Source: Fasciola hepatica (Eukaryota; Platyhelminthes; Trematoda; Plagiorchiida; Fasciolidae). From it: a DNA stretch of 64,000 nt. Positions 26,134 to 39,595 of this stretch are shown piece after piece. Positions within the stretch are counted from its first letter, which is position 1. Each line of letters begins with the position of its first letter. Made by a program: the position numbers and the translations under genes. The stretch spans positions 1,808,001 to 1,872,000 of the forward strand of contig CANUEZ040000199.1 in the NCBI GenBank assembly GCA_948099385.1, given 5' to 3'. The notes under the pieces were generated by a model, which worked only from the letters and a program-made list of their open reading frames with translations, had not been told where the DNA came from and made no database searches.

Positions 26134-27602
26134 GTAAGACTAACTAAACTTATTTGTTTATGAAATATTTCAACTTTTGACGATGCGTGCTGAAGATTTT
26201 TTGGTCATTTTTGTGCACTCTGCTTCTAAGCTAATGGCGGATTGACTTTGTGTCAAGTAGTGTTGATGCAAGGCAAACCGCTAGGAAGCAAACCGCATAG
26301 CCTGGTGTTTGGCTCACAGCCGTGCTCCTCGTATTCGAGTCCCAGTTCGACCTCAATGAACGTGCACCATCAGTTTTTCCTAATCAGGATGAAACCAACT
26401 GGTCTTCAACAACACCCTCTCCCTTAACTCCTTACCGTATGCGACTAAACGAAGAAGAAGAGTAAATTCCAGCTCCCTGGGCGTTTCTTTCTTGATTTCT
26501 ACCGACTTCTTGTGTTTGCAGTGTTCAAAATACGAGATCATTCCACGGGGAGAAAAGTATCAAAGGGACCACCGTAACACTACTCAGTAAGCAGATTAGT
26601 AATAAAAAAAACCAAAATTCTACAAAGGGGCAGGTGAGTTCTATGCTGTACACATGCTTTCTTGTCTGAGTTTTGTTCACGTACTACATAACGAGTTCAG
26701 AAATAAGGATTTTCGTTGTAAGCAATGTGATTGTCAGCAACGAGGTGTAAACCTTAGGAAACCAGTCAATCCCATTACGAAATCAGAGAAGCGAATAAAT
26801 CATCAATAAGCGTAATAAAACTGGCCTAATGTAACGCATAAAATCCAATTAGAAGTACAGTGTTAGTACACCATCCTCACCAAATCTGATTGAGTAAAAC
26901 GAAGAGATATATCACTTCGATGACTGATACCACAGATGCAAGTTTCATTTGGATTTGGTTCGCGCTTCACACTCGACTGGACCACGTTGTTCAAGCAAAA
27001 ATAATGAATAAAAAGGAAATGTACAATCACTTCACGGTGTGGTTCGATATACAACATTCCTTTCTCATTATCGACACAGGAGGTTTTTCCATCGACATAT
27101 TACGGAAACGTTATCCGCAAACCTCAATGGTCCTGCATCAGCGATTGCTGAGATGGCTAGAGGAGCACTTTTGCTCTGTATGATGTTGCGTTAGCTGACG
27201 GATTGTGGCTCGGAATTGTAGCAAATGATTTTGAACGTCTCTGTTACGCTTTCTTTAGGGAGTCGAGAATCTTCCTGAAAATAAGTGCTTTGTTAACAGT
27301 AGCCAATTACAGGTCCGCGTATTTCACGCGGTAGTGCAGTCTGACGTACCTGACCATGACCCAATTCTTTCACCACACATTTGAGCTGGCCACTCAGTCG
27401 GCAAAATCAGTGGAAGAATAATTGATCCGAACAAATAGGCATCCACTAAGCCATCCAGCTGCCTTGCAGATAGGTTCTTGTTAGAACTAAAGGCTTTGGA
27501 TGAGGACCCTAATCGTTCTCCTGCTTTGTGGCTGGACACCCTAGCAATACCCATCAAACATCTCCCATGAACTGCACAAATACAAAGAATTCCATACTGC
27601 AT

Positions 27603-30600
27603 CGGTCGGCTCGCAGGATAATCAGGACCACGCTGACCATTGCATCGAGTGGGGTGGGTAGTGATAAGTGGGCTACTGATCAGAGTTCCCTCTCTTTTAT
27701 TCAACCTTTGTCTTCTGCCCTCAACCACCTCTCTTTGCCCCATCTATCCACCCATATTGCTCCCACTGATAACACGGTCGATACTCGCAACGATTCACTG
27801 TCAAATAGTATCGGGAATTATCCTCTGTCTAGTAATTCATATTTTCTCAAGCATCATCAGCCTCTGAATCTTGGCTCCTTCAACGTGCGTACACTCATGC
27901 AGACCGGTCAGCAGGCGTGCCTAACGCTCACATTAGATTCTCTGAAGATTGATGTCTGCTGCTTAAGTGAAACGCATATCCAGGATTCGAGCAGTGTAAT
28001 TCAACTAACTGCTCCTGGTATCTCATCGAGGTATTTTCTGCGCACTTCAGGAGACGAAATAGCTCGAGCTGAGGGTCAACGTGGTGTAGGAATAGTCTTG
28101 ACTGACAAGACTGAGGCTGTCCTTCTAGACTGGATCCCTGTTAACAGTCGTTTATGTGCTGTGAGACTCCAGGGGTCAGTTGGCTTCCGAAAGGATAGTT
28201 GTGTTAAACATGATTTATTTGTGATCTCGACGTACGCCCCAACGGACTGCAGCTCAGACTTGCAGAAAGATGAGTTCTATGATGAACTCGGCACCCTCGT
28301 CCGCAGCAGTAAGGGATCTGACATTGTAGTGCTAGCTGGTGACTTCAATGCACAAGTTGGCAAACTCAGTGTGTCAGAAGCCTGTTTAATTGGGTGTTGT
28401 GCTTTACCCGTTGAGCGTACAGATAATGGGGATAGACTTCTCCAATTTTGTGCAGACAATCGATTGTTCTTGTCTAGCACCAATTTCCGACACAGCTCGG
28501 GCTACACAGCGACATGGCGCTCTAACTCTACAGGTACTCTAAGCCAGATTGGTCATATCGCCGTAAGCTACTGGTGGCGCAGTTCTGTTCAGAACTGTAG
28601 ATCTTACTGGTCCATGTACATAGAGTCAGACCATGCGTTAGTTATGATGCGATTATCTCTCCAGCTCCATGGTCATCGTCGTAAACCGCAAACCCGATTA
28701 GCTGTGCAACGTATGTGTGATCCAGAAGTACGAATACGGTATAAGCAGAAGTTAGCTTATGAGCTAGGATCTATGAAGAACAGTAATGTAGATGAGCATT
28801 GGGCTCATATCAAACAGGCGATGCACATGGCAGCAGGTTTTGCCAGTGATCCTAGATCCGTTGTCCGTTAAAAACACTGGATCCCGCAAGAGTCGCTGAG
28901 TATAATGGAGCAAAAGCGCCAGCTCTCGAACTGTAAGGAGATGAATAAGATGCAGAGAAAGCCACAAAGGCAAGTTACGAAAAGCCTTCAGAATGATCGC
29001 GAAAATTGGTGGGTCAAGGAAGCCGAAGAAATGGAAATATCAGCTGCTTCAGGTAACAGTCAGAGACTGTTCGAACTCATTCGTGACACCGGTGGATGGC
29101 GCACTCAGGTCAGTGAAACGATTTGCGATAGAAATGGAGAACCCATCCATAGCAGGCAGAAAAGGCTGGACCGTTGGGCCGAATACTTCAAGGAACAGTT
29201 TAGCTGGCCGCATGCTAATGTAGTTACTCCTGTGTCAACGACAGCGATTTTTTGGGTGGTATCACTTGAGTCCTCATCGGAAGTGGAAGTAGAGTCATGT
29301 ATTCGATTACTAAAGCGAAGGAAAGCGGCAGGTCCCGACAAACTTCCCCCAGTTCTTTTCAAACTGGGTGGAAATGCCTTGATAAAATCACTCACCGTCT
29401 TGCTCCGTGACATTTGGAACGCGGAGCCTATTCCGTTAATATGGAGTGATTCATTGATTGTTCCCATCTTCAAGAAGGGAATACGCAATGATTGTAGTAA
29501 CCATCGTGGGATCAGCTTAATTCCGCTTGTCACCAAATTATTAGCCTCGATTCTACTGTACCGTCTTACGCCCACTCGCAAGAGGAATGCTCGCGAACAG
29601 CAGGTTAGATTCTGCCCAGGTCGAGGATGCATCGACCAGATTTTTAGTCTTCGCCAACTACTTGAAACGCGTTACACGCACCGCCGACCAACAATAATGA
29701 TTTCCTTAGACCTGAAAGGAGCCTTCGATCCAGTTGATCGAGGAGCATTTTTCAGTGATCTTCATCGAAAAGGTATGCCCCAGAAGTTCGTAAACCTACT
29801 GAGATCATTGTATTCTCATCCTTCTTGCCGCACTAGAGTTTACGGTGAACTATCCGGTCGGTTCGAAACTACCAGTGCTGTTCGACAGGGATGTCCCATG
29901 TCTCCATTCCTGTTCAACTTCGTCATGGACGAAATAATGGAGAGTGCGCTGCAAAATCTTCAGGGTGTATGCGTCGAACTAGGAAATAGTGGAAAGCTGT
30001 GTGACCTAGATTACGCGAAAGATGTTGTCTGCTTGTTCGAATCCATGGGACATGCTCAACATGCACTAGATAATCTCGCAAAAGCTGTAGCTCCACTCGG
30101 CATGCGCTTTGCACCTTCAAATTGCAAGGTGATGTTACAAGACTGGACGTCAACTATTCCGAGCTTGATGCTCGATGAGAAGGTGCTGGCAATTGTCGAC
30201 CACTTCACCTACCTCGGCAGCAGTGTGACGACGGATAAGAGCACAGTAGTAGAGGTGAGTACACGGATATCCATGGCTCGAGTGGCGTACGCTGGACTGA
30301 AGCACTTGTGGCAGTGACCTGATATTTCACTGAAGTTGAAAGGTCATGTATACTGTGCAGCAGTGAGTTCAGTTTTGTTGTATGGTTGCCAGATTCGGAG
30401 TCTTGGTGCTGAAGATATTAGTCGTTTTGAGGTTTCCGACCATCGATGTTTACATAGTATCAGTAAGATTGGGTGGAATAGCCGAGTAAGTGATGTTGAG
30501 GTCAGAAAGCGAGTATTGGGCACTAATTCAGAGAACGTTCTATCATAGCGTACTCAGCTTAGTAGACTTGGTAGACTTCGCTGGTTGGGGCACGTGTTAC

Positions 30601-31068
30601 GTATGTCAGGTACACGTCTACCGTACCGTGTCCTATTTTCCTTTCCTCTTAGTGAGTGGAAGAGACCTCATGGAGGTCAACAGATGACGTGGCAACGAGG
30701 AATGAGAAAATGTACAGCAGACTTAGGAAAAGTAGGTGCTTCACGTCTTCGTGATTGGGATCCAAAAGATCCCCCTTCTAGCTGGCTGGAGACACCGAAG
30801 GATATGGCTGCGAACTGCGAACAGTGGAGATCGTGTTGTTACTTTCTATCGAATCAGAATGACTGATCGATGCGGGTTTGAACAGTTAGACTGTGTATTC
30901 CGTGTGTTGGCCACTAGGGCATTCTTTCATTTTCCCACGCATGTAGGTCCACTCCCAGTCCATCTTGTATATTCATACTTTCTAACTCAACGTGCAAGAT
31001 GGTGAGAAAGGCAGTGGTCAGTGGGGCTTGCTCTACTGTTTAACGCTGTACGATGATGATAATGATGG
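27603..31068 (+). mobile_element. RTE-like LINE, full length, nearly intact but dead (copy 2)
   Basis: About 95% identical by eye to copy 1, with the same 5' start and a (GAT)n tail. Long open stretches run to 28871 and 28905-30317. Endonuclease-like motifs are AGDFNAQVG (near 28335) and SDHALV. Reverse transcriptase motifs are NHRGISL, SLDLKGAFD (near 29710) and VRQGCPMSP (near 29885). The catalytic box is YAKD (near 30015), as in copy 1. Stops are TAA at 28869, TGA at 30315 and TAG at 30546. The last two sit at the same codons as in copy 1. Its orientation is sense to the dynein gene. Confidence 0.9.
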
Positions 31069-31806
31069 CATCAGTTTTCACATCGATAAATAATAACATA
31101 CTACCTACCTGTCAAGCCAATCCGTCAACTAATCGGCGGTCGACTCTTTGTGATTCAAATTAACTAATCACAGCCAGCTACGCTGGGCAATCAGTAACAA
31201 CGCCATAAAAATCAATGTACTTTGTCAGTGCAGATTTCCTAATATGAGAACGTACAATTTTCGTACTTTTTCGTGATTAATTATTTTTTGGGTACTGAAC
31301 GATCGATGAGTCACTAAGCGGTGATAATCCGAAAAGGTTTTTGCTCTGATGTCACACCTTCACTTTGGCCCATCGACTATCATGAAACACAGTTCATTTT
31401 GCAATATATTAAAAACTATAGCCAAACGGAAAAGTCGTTCAGTTTAATTCGTGTATGTAGTTTCATATAGGATTACTTGGATCAGATGTGACCTGGTTTC
31501 CTCGGGCAGACGTTGTTATCATGGGGTGGGGGGGGGGGGTCTGTAACAAACACTTGTGGAAAATCCTTCGAGAACACTATATTACTTCGGACTTGTGAAA
31601 TTACTGGATTATATACGTTTTGTTTGTGTTTTGTCCCATCCACCTACTTGTGCGAGAACCGCTGTTTATTCGCATTCAGTGCGTGATTATATTTTGATGG
31701 TGACTCATTTTAGACTAACGTGACTCACGTGCTTGTTTTACCACACCGTGATTTTGACCCTCAATTTTGTGAGTCCTTGAGATAGTGTATTTGAGGTTTG
31801 TAAAGT

Positions 31807-31906
31807 TGTTAATTTCATAATCCAGCACCGAAGGAACCACAAATCAATCCTTTTTTCTATTGGGGATTTGCATTTGGCTGCTTATTGTTCAGCAGTGTCA
31901 TACAAC
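31807..31906 (+). mobile_element. 5' LTR segment of the BEL/Pao remnant
   Basis: It matches 35572-35670: 'tgttartttcataatccag' followed by similar spacing through 'ggggatt.gc.tttg'. The gag-like frame starts 300-400 bp downstream. The LTR may extend further on either side, and only this part is alignable by eye. Confidence 0.55.
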
Positions 31907-34900
31907 ACTCAAACTGATCAATTTGGAACGGGATAAAAAAGGAAAATATGTCAAGAGGAGGATAAAAGCAGTCAGAAACTGGACAGGAAGTAATTCAACA
32001 AGTAGCTGGGAAGAGTTTGGGTACATCTGATTTTCTTAGACACTGTTAGATCTGCTAGTCCTGACAGTGCAAATTCATGTATTACTAAGGATATTGCTGA
32101 CTGTAAGAATATTTATTTGTTTAAAGTAAGGACATTAGAACCAGAACAACGGTTAGTGTCCCCGAAGCAGCAGATCAGAAGGTAGAGGATAAAGTTAAGC
32201 AGGAAGGGAGAAATAGACCAACGACTTATTCAAAATGACGTAGACTATGAACCACGTCATCGAGAAAAAGAAAATCCCACTCCGGTCGGAAAGCAGACTG
32301 TCCCAGTGCAACCATTCGTTGACCTTCCTAGAATAGAGCTAACCATCTCTGAAGGAAGCCCAGAACAGTAATGCAAGCTTTTCAAACAGTTTGAAGACAT
32401 CGTCAAATCCAAGGTGACCTATCAGGGTCTAAGAGTGCTGCACCTCGCCCATTATTGCCGAGGGCGAGCTGGGGAAGCTATTGATGGTTGTTCCACGCTC
32501 GACCCAGAGCAAGGCTACATAAGAGCGGGTATGATTCTGAAGGACTTCTTCGGTCAACCGTTTAAGGTAGCCCGCAAGTCGATTCATGGCGCGAAGTCTG
32601 AGGCCAAGCGAACTAAGGTTGACGATTTTGTAATAAAAAATCGACATTGCATAGTAGCCCTTGACCTTGCAGGCCATAGATCTGATCTCGACGCGATGCA
32701 TGCATTAGAGGCGATAGTCCGTTGTCTCCCACCCGAACTACAGGGTTGTTCGACCGAGGAAGCGGAACGTATAAGCCAGGGCGACCTTAGGGCCATGTTC
32801 GAGGACCTGACCGACTACTTAGACGGGCAGGCTGGAGTAGTCTACATTAGATTTGGTGGAATCATCTTGTGACAGCCATACAGTGACCAGGTCGAGTATC
32901 ACCATACCCAGAATACTGCGTGGGAGTATTCAAAAAATCGGTTTTGGACAAGCACGCATTTCATCTCGCGTGAGGGTGGTACTCCACCGGAATGCGTAGC
33001 ATGCGATACCAGTACCTATACCACACCGCGCAAAATTCATGAAAGCTACGATAAGTGAACATCAGGAAATAGCAAATACGGCGGGACGTGTTTCATACAG
33101 CTTAATAACTCGAGAGGTCGAAAGTTAAATGGATCATCACTTCCGATGGAGCGCTCCCTGGGTGTTGTGTCCACTACCGGCAGCAGAACACGTAATGGTG
33201 GTGTTGCATTTATTTATGCGATTGTAAACACAAAACCCGGCCGTAGCCGGCGACTAAGCGGCAAACAAGCAAGTGAGTTGGCATAAAGAATTAAACTACT
33301 TGTGTCGTCACGCGCAGCAGAGGAAGACCAATCAGTACACAGCAAAATCGATAGGTCAATACTGCTGGCTCTAAAGCATGGTTAAAGATCGAGGCAAATT
33401 GGGAGTATGTCCATTCATGAGAGGAATATTGATCGGTTTTCCGCGTAGTGTGCGAGACTCTAACCAGACACAACACCTGGGAATACAGTGGGAGGCTGTG
33501 ACAGATGAGTTTGTTTTCGAAATGAACATCCCCGATCACCCATTTACGGGTAGAGAAATTCTGTCATCCATCTCCAGTTTGCATGACTCACTTGGGTTAG
33601 TTTCTATTTATGGTTCCATTGTACCAATTCTCCCCAGCCCCACACCTCTTTTTTCACACCTCTGTTTTTCACACCTGTCTTTTCACGCCATTTGGTTACA
33701 CATTTCACACTTATTGTCGTTCACACAACGAACAAGATTCATCAAGTTGAAGCATGTTGTCGAGTTACCGGAGTTGTTGCACATTTACTCACTCTCTGCT
33801 ATCTTTAGCTGCACATATACCCTCTTTTACCCAGTACTATATATGTCAATGCCTGAAGTGATATATCGAAAAGAAATTTCTTCGTGTTACAAGTTTCTAT
33901 TTAGTTGCCACCCGAGAAAATCCTACTGTAACAGCTTTGTCGGAAGAAAGTTGAGTGGGACAAGCCACTGGACCGTGAGGACAGACTAGGTTGCGAACAA
34001 TTCTTGATCATTGTCAAAGAACTAGGGGACATACGAATCCCTCGGTACTTGCCTTCGAATGTGATGAAGAAAATGAGAGAATTTCACACATGCTCAGATG
34101 AATCTGAAGTGGGCTATGGAGCGGCAGCTTAAGGCAGTTGGATGGAAGTGAATAGGCATAGAAAAACCAGATTGTTACTCGCTAAATCCAGGGTCACTCC
34201 ACCTAAGATAATATATATCCCTAAGTGTGAAATGAGTGCCGCATTACTATCTTTAAGATTGTCCACCAAGCTGAAACAGTGCTTCGTAGCTGTAAGCTAG
34301 GACGTTACATTTCGGACTGGCTCCTCCACCGTACTTTATTACGCCCGCAATACAAGCGCTCGTTTCAGGTTTTCCGCAGCAACTCAGTTGACGCTAATTC
34401 GTGATTAAATTAGGGTAGATCAATATCGTTACGTGCAGTCATCTAGCAACCCCGTCAATTTTTGTTCACGAGACCTAGAGAATTTGGATAAATTGTTCAA
34501 CTGGTCCAGTGAACCGAAGTTCCTGAGTCTGTCCGAAAAGGAATGGCCTTTATCCCCACTACTCGAAGTGTGCATTTCGGACTTGGACGTGGAACACACG
34601 GTACTAACCATCAGTGTCATCAACAATGATATTTTGCTGACTAAATAGTGCTACTTCTGTTTGGACCAAGATGCTCAGAGCCGTAGTATGGTGGACAAAA
34701 CTCAAGCAAAGGATGATGATACTGATGTGTCATACCGGGCAGTAGCTTAACTATCAGCCCGATACACTCTGTCGAACTGAAGTAAGTGAAGACCGAAGTG
34801 ATACGTCTAATACAAATACAAACTCTCTCCTTAAAATTTACAACATTAAGTAAGGAAGACTTGGAGAAAACGAAAAAAGACTTGTTTGCGGTCCGTTGAG

Positions 34901-35571
34901 GAAACTTAGTCCCATTTTGGTCGATATTCTAATAAGAATACGTGACAGATTGAATAACTCTCTCTTGAGTTTTGATGCGGAACACCCTATATGATTACCT
35001 AATAGACACCACGTAACGGCCTTGTTAATCCGGCATTGCAATGCTACAGAAAGACTTGCAGGGAAAACTCACTTGAAGACCAATATCCGCCAGCGATTTT
35101 GGATTACGGCCGAAAGAGTAGCAGTGAGGAGGGACACCGCTAACTGCATCTGGTGCCGACTGCAAAACTTAGGGGTAGGTAAGCAACTAACCTCATCACT
35201 ACTAGCAGCCATTGTAACAGAAGAGGGGTAGCCCTTCTCCGGGACCAGTACTCACCATTTTGGTCCTCTTATGATAAGGAGAAGTGAGATTTCTGAGAAG
35301 AGATAAGGTTGTCTAATGACCTGCTTGCAGACAGGGTTGTTCATCAAAAGGAGGCACACGAGGAATACGGACTCGTTTTTGATGGCTTTACAGCTTTTTG
35401 TTGTCAGAATAGGTATGCCTACCAACATTTATTCAGACAATGCATCAAATTTCGTCGGAGCCCATAAGGAGCTTGAGAACTGGTTGCCGTGTATCAGTAT
35501 GATTCTGATTCAGAATAGAACTATAACTAAAAGAGTTTGCGGTCTTTTCAACCCTCCGTACACTAGCTAGT

Positions 35572-35670
35572 TGTTAGTTTCATAATCCAGTATTGTAGAA
35601 ATCACGAACCAATCATGTTTTGGATAGGGGATTCGCGTTTGTCTACAAACTGCTCAAAAGTATCTTACAG
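35572..35670 (+). mobile_element. 3' LTR segment of the BEL/Pao remnant
   Basis: Similar to 31807-31906 but clearly diverged, so the insertion is old. It starts a few bases after the integrase frame ends. Confidence 0.5.
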
Positions 35671-36539
35671 GTTGTGCATCTCAGTCTTTCGATAAAAAAT
35701 ATGAGGTCATCCGCGTTGCAAGTTTGAACGATCGCAGATCCGATTCCTTCTTTGTGCAAAAGTTCATTAACACCTTTTCTAAATGGAAATTAAAATGCCA
35801 CTTGTAATTTCGGTGCCGACGCAATTCTTCACTGAAGGGGATTTCAGTGTGTTCTTTCAATAAACGCCCCCGAATAGACATCCTCAGTCAGGGCAGTGGA
35901 TCTTGCTTTCTGTGAATATGCACTGTGCTGTGTAGGAGTGTCTCCGTACCAGCTCAAATTTTCAATCCAGAAGCACAAGATTATCAAAGCGCAACGGCTG
36001 ACTTGTTCAAGTGTTATTTCCAATCAGAAGATCGAGTATTTTTCCGATTATCTAATCCAGACATTTTAATGTCACAAAAGCTCCGTCTATATCATGAGCC
36101 TATTCTAATTGTGCATCGTCCTATAATCGGATCACATTGCGGTCCAAACAAACCATCCCAGGCATGATTCAAGCCATGTTGGGATATTGACTATTCTTTA
36201 CAAAGACTATGAACTTTTGGCACATGGCAATATTCCCGCCGCAAGAGAAGTACGAAGAAGTAAGTTTTCCCAATAAATAGGTGATTTAGGATTCCATCAT
36301 AGCAAAGTGGATAGGTAGACTTCATATGCAATAAAAAATATCAAGGTTGAAAGCCTAAGGAAACTTAAATGTTTATGGAATTCCTAATAGAGTTGGAGAA
36401 TAAGAAGAAAAACGTATCAAGTTCTGAAATTTTCCCTTCTTATTCTCAGTCCGGATAGGTATACCGAATTATGTTGGCAGTTCGAATAAGGAAAGATCAC
36501 GCAATAATTCTACACAACGTAGGAATTACTCAAATCACG

Positions 36540-36895
36540 TAGTGAGAGTGTTAATTAAGTCAGCAAATTCTGAGACCAGAAAACTCGGATACCTATACCC
36601 ATTTTCATTATTCCTCGGAATGCTAAGAGCCTTGAGATCACAGTTACTTAACAATGGTTTAAACGACAAACCTGGATCAACTTCCTGTTTGATTGCCTCC
36701 AGGAGTTTTGCAACAAAAGGCCTCAAAATTCGGTCACGAATACTGCCGGAAGGGTCCTGCCTTAACGATTTCACTAACTCTTTTGGGATATATTTTGGGA
36801 TTAACTGGCTTTTCCTGTCCATGTATGTGTCACCACATGTGCAGTTGCATCGATACTTAAGGATTAGGCTAATAAGCATCTGCTTGAATTCCATC
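36540..36895 (-). mobile_element. Penelope-like element, GIY-YIG endonuclease fragment
   Basis: On the minus strand a 119-codon frame reads LKYRCNCTCGDTYMDRKSQL. This matches the start of the GIY-YIG nuclease of Penelope-like elements, where a Cys-rich stretch precedes the nuclease fold; the usual 'TYIGRT' is degraded to TYMDRK. Downstream, PKYIPKELVKSL and DPGLSFKPLL keep the family order. The reverse transcriptase part is not adjacent. It is an old 5'-truncated copy, antisense to the dynein gene. Confidence 0.6.
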
Positions 36896-38789
36896 TCAGT
36901 GACAAGAAAATGGAACCGTACATACTTTGTGACCCCAGAATGTCAAAAAAAGTTATCTCACTGAATGACCCTCAGGATTTCAGGATAGACTGAAAAGAAG
37001 GTCTTATCGAGAAAAACCGTATGTTTGAATCGCCTCTGATACTCGTTTCTATAACTGGTTTTAAAATAATAAATCAGTTATGTGGGACTGCTATGCACAA
37101 ATCAACTGGTAAACACACTCACCCACTATTGATTTAAGGAGCTTGACAGAGAAGTCAAGGTTAGTCAGTAGCTTAATGTGATTCGCTAAATTATTGGCGC
37201 TTATCAAATTACTGGACAGCTGAAGATGCCGAATGTCCTGGTGTTCGAGTGGGTTGGTGCCTTCGTTTACCGCTTTGGAGGTTAGAGGTTCCAAACTCGC
37301 CACCATGGTCAGTTTTGGTGGTATAGTGTAACACACTGTTGTCCGACTCATCACCACACCCGGCCCGGTTGGATCTTATACGGTTCTCCACTACAATCTT
37401 GCTGCCTGGTTGTCAGCTATACTTAGTTTCACAGTGGGCCATTGGGACTATGAAGTGCACTTCTTCCATTTCACTCATGCGCAAGCATGTGATTAAAGAA
37501 ACTACGTTTTCAATCCTTCTTCTGATGTGAAGAAGTCCCCAAGTAGTTTGCTTACCGTGATTTCGATTGCACCAAGTTGAAATAGCAGTCAAAATCAGAG
37601 TGAGTCCATGTGAGAATATCGAGTAACAAAACTCAGTTGAACTGGAAAAAATATACCAATAACCTTTGCATGAGCACATGTGAGTTATCATCCTTTCCTT
37701 ATACTGTATACGATTTCAAACAATCTAACATTATTCACTTGGGGAGAGTGAAAGGGTTTTCTCCCACACCTGTTAACAAGTGAAAAGAAAGAAGAAGTTT
37801 TAGGACGACCTCGAAGTATCTGCATTACGGAGTGGCCAGAGCTCTCAATCATGGAACGAAACGCTATTCACCGAATTAACACGTACTCATCTCTTCAAAG
37901 AATGCCTTAGGTTAGCGGAATTCAACTTGACTCACTTTTGCGATACCTTCTCAAACTGAGACGCAGTTCTTGTGGAGCATACAGTTATAGACCATTTTTG
38001 TGGTCAGTATAAATGATTAACGCAGCCTCATTTTCATTAGATTCTTGTAGTCTTTAAACCTGATGGATCAATGCGCACATCATATTTTGAGATCTCGGTA
38101 ACCAAAGGATCATTTGTCTGTTGCGTTTTTTGTGCATAACCTCCCAAAGAAAGACAATGTAGCTGGTTTATTCTAAACCAAAATCTGTTCGATGAACCAA
38201 ACGGCACACACAATACATGTTCACTTCTCAGCAGCAAAGTTTCAAAAACTTTTGGTACAAAATGATCCAGAAGTGCTTCACTGGAGACAGCAAACAGTGG
38301 TGAAATTTGAATTGGCACACTAATCTGAATCAAATTCAACCATAGTAACAATTTGAGAAATAATAAACACTCCACAGACACCCATTTTCTCACCAAACAT
38401 TTACAAAGCGAAATCCTGTCAACGTAGCAAAATACCACTCAAGATTTTAGGAGTTTGATATTTATCGCTATTTAAGTGCTCAAAGAACCGTTGAACCCAG
38501 AAAACCGATACACTTTGGTTTGTCATAATCCCTTGTTCATTCCGTTTTAGTGCGTATTTCACGAATATTAAGATTAGAGTAAAGTTCCTCAAGTGATTGC
38601 CCAGAAGGTTGGGGTGCATAGCAAACTTATTTCTTAATCAGTGGCCCCGAAGGATCCGCTGATTATGGGTTAAAATTTCAAAAAGAAGGAATGACTTCTT
38701 CTCACTCATAATTAGCCCAAATAAGACTGATGAGTTACAAAGAAAAGTAAAGAACTTATAACTTTAATCAACTTTTACCGATTTCGCAT

Positions 38790-38825
38790 TAAATGATTCA
38801 TCATGTAGTACCAAAGCTCAATTCA
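38790..38825 (+). repeat. Short match to the end of the SINE-like element at 50389
   Basis: 'atgattcatcatgtagtacc' matches the left end of the 50389-50697 element with about 3 differences in 28 bases. Only this end is present, so it is a truncated copy or a shared terminal motif. Confidence 0.4.
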
Positions 38826-38900
38826 CCATTGAAATCCCTTTTATTTGCCCCCATAGTAGTCATTTCGATGGATGCTTTGCACCGTTTACTTTGATCATAG

Positions 38901-39357
38901 GTCTACCTACGTCTTTTGGCTTACAACATGCAACGAAGAGAGATGTATTCGGAAGGAGAAAGTCGTGAAGTCTCCGGAAGCGGGCAGAGTAGGAGTGGTG
39001 GCAGCGTGAGCGGTGGTGGCACCGGCGGAGGTGTTGCTCCAACTGGACGAGAAAATGAGAACACAGAGAATTCAGCTGATTCCCGAACATCGCACGGCTC
39101 GGGTCAGGGGGAAAATTCCAAACGATCAGCTTCTGGTAGTACTACTGGCGGTGGTGCAGAGGACACGCAACGTTTGCGTGATGAATTTTCGGTTACAATG
39201 TACAAATTTAGCACCGTTTTGGAAGAGACCATCACAGCACTACAAGGAGTGTTCAATTTGGAAGAGCCTGATTTTATGCCATCGGAAAACTATCGCATCG
39301 ATCCGCCGCGTGATTTTGCCATGATTCCAAAAATCTCCCGTCTTTTCAGAGTTTGGG
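38901..39357 (+). CDS. Axonemal dynein heavy chain, exon 3, with Gly/Ser-rich insert
   Basis: The acceptor 'gatcatag' is weak in pyrimidines but gives the correct phase, and opens VYLRLLAYNMQRREMYS, the expected dynein-tail motif after exon 2. A low-complexity Gly/Ser/Asn stretch of about 65 residues follows (around SGGSVSGGGTGGGVAP). The conserved tail then resumes with LRDEFSVTMYKFSTVLEETI. The donor is ggg|gtaagt at 39358, leaving phase 1. Family members usually have only a short linker here, so the insert is lineage-specific or disordered. Confidence 0.78.
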
Positions 39358-39494
39358 GTAAGTATGCTAGTCGTCAGTAAAATGAAATTCAATTTTAAAA
39401 CCAAGAGTCAAAATAATTAACAGCGGCTGTTTATTTTGCAAGTAAGCCTCTAAGATCCAAGCACTGGTATTAGGAGTAGTATAAATTGTAGCTA

Positions 39495-39595
39495 TTGTTG
39501 TTGTTGTTGTTGTTTTTATTATTGTTGTTATAGTAGTAGCAGTAGTAGTAGTAGTAATAGTGGTAGTTCAGTTCAGTTCAGTTCATCCGACCGTT
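39495..39595. repeat. Compound microsatellite (GTT, then AGT, then GTTCA)
   Basis: A run of GTT units is followed by 'tagtagtagcagtagtagtag' type repeats and four GTTCA-type pentamers. Confidence 0.85.

Larger units (their letters stand above)
31807..35670 (+). mobile_element. BEL/Pao LTR retrotransposon remnant
   Basis: Gag-like frame at about 32300-32870 contains HYCRGRAGEAIDGCS and FFGQPFKVAR, typical of BEL/Pao Gag. At 33450-33600 a diverged pol stretch reads HLGIQWEAVTDEF, FTGREILSSISSLHDSLGL and matches the region downstream of the BEL reverse transcriptase. Near 34080 there is FHTCSDES. Integrase traces follow: RQRFWI with RDTANCIWCRLQN (35080-35170), and MPTNIYSDNASNF (near 35420) from the core. 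Stops, frameshifts and an insert at 33600-33930 break it. Reverse transcriptase and protease cannot be found, so it is dead. Sense to the dynein gene. Confidence 0.75.
26134..38900 (+). other. Dynein intron 2 (12.8 kb)
   Basis: The largest intron in the window, phase 0. It holds LINE copy 2, a BEL/Pao remnant and a Penelope-like fragment. Stretches 26134-27600, 31069-31800 (with a G12 run at 31528-31539), 35680-36540 and 36900-38900 show no gene or element I can name, apart from a short repeat at 38790-38825. Confidence 0.7.
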
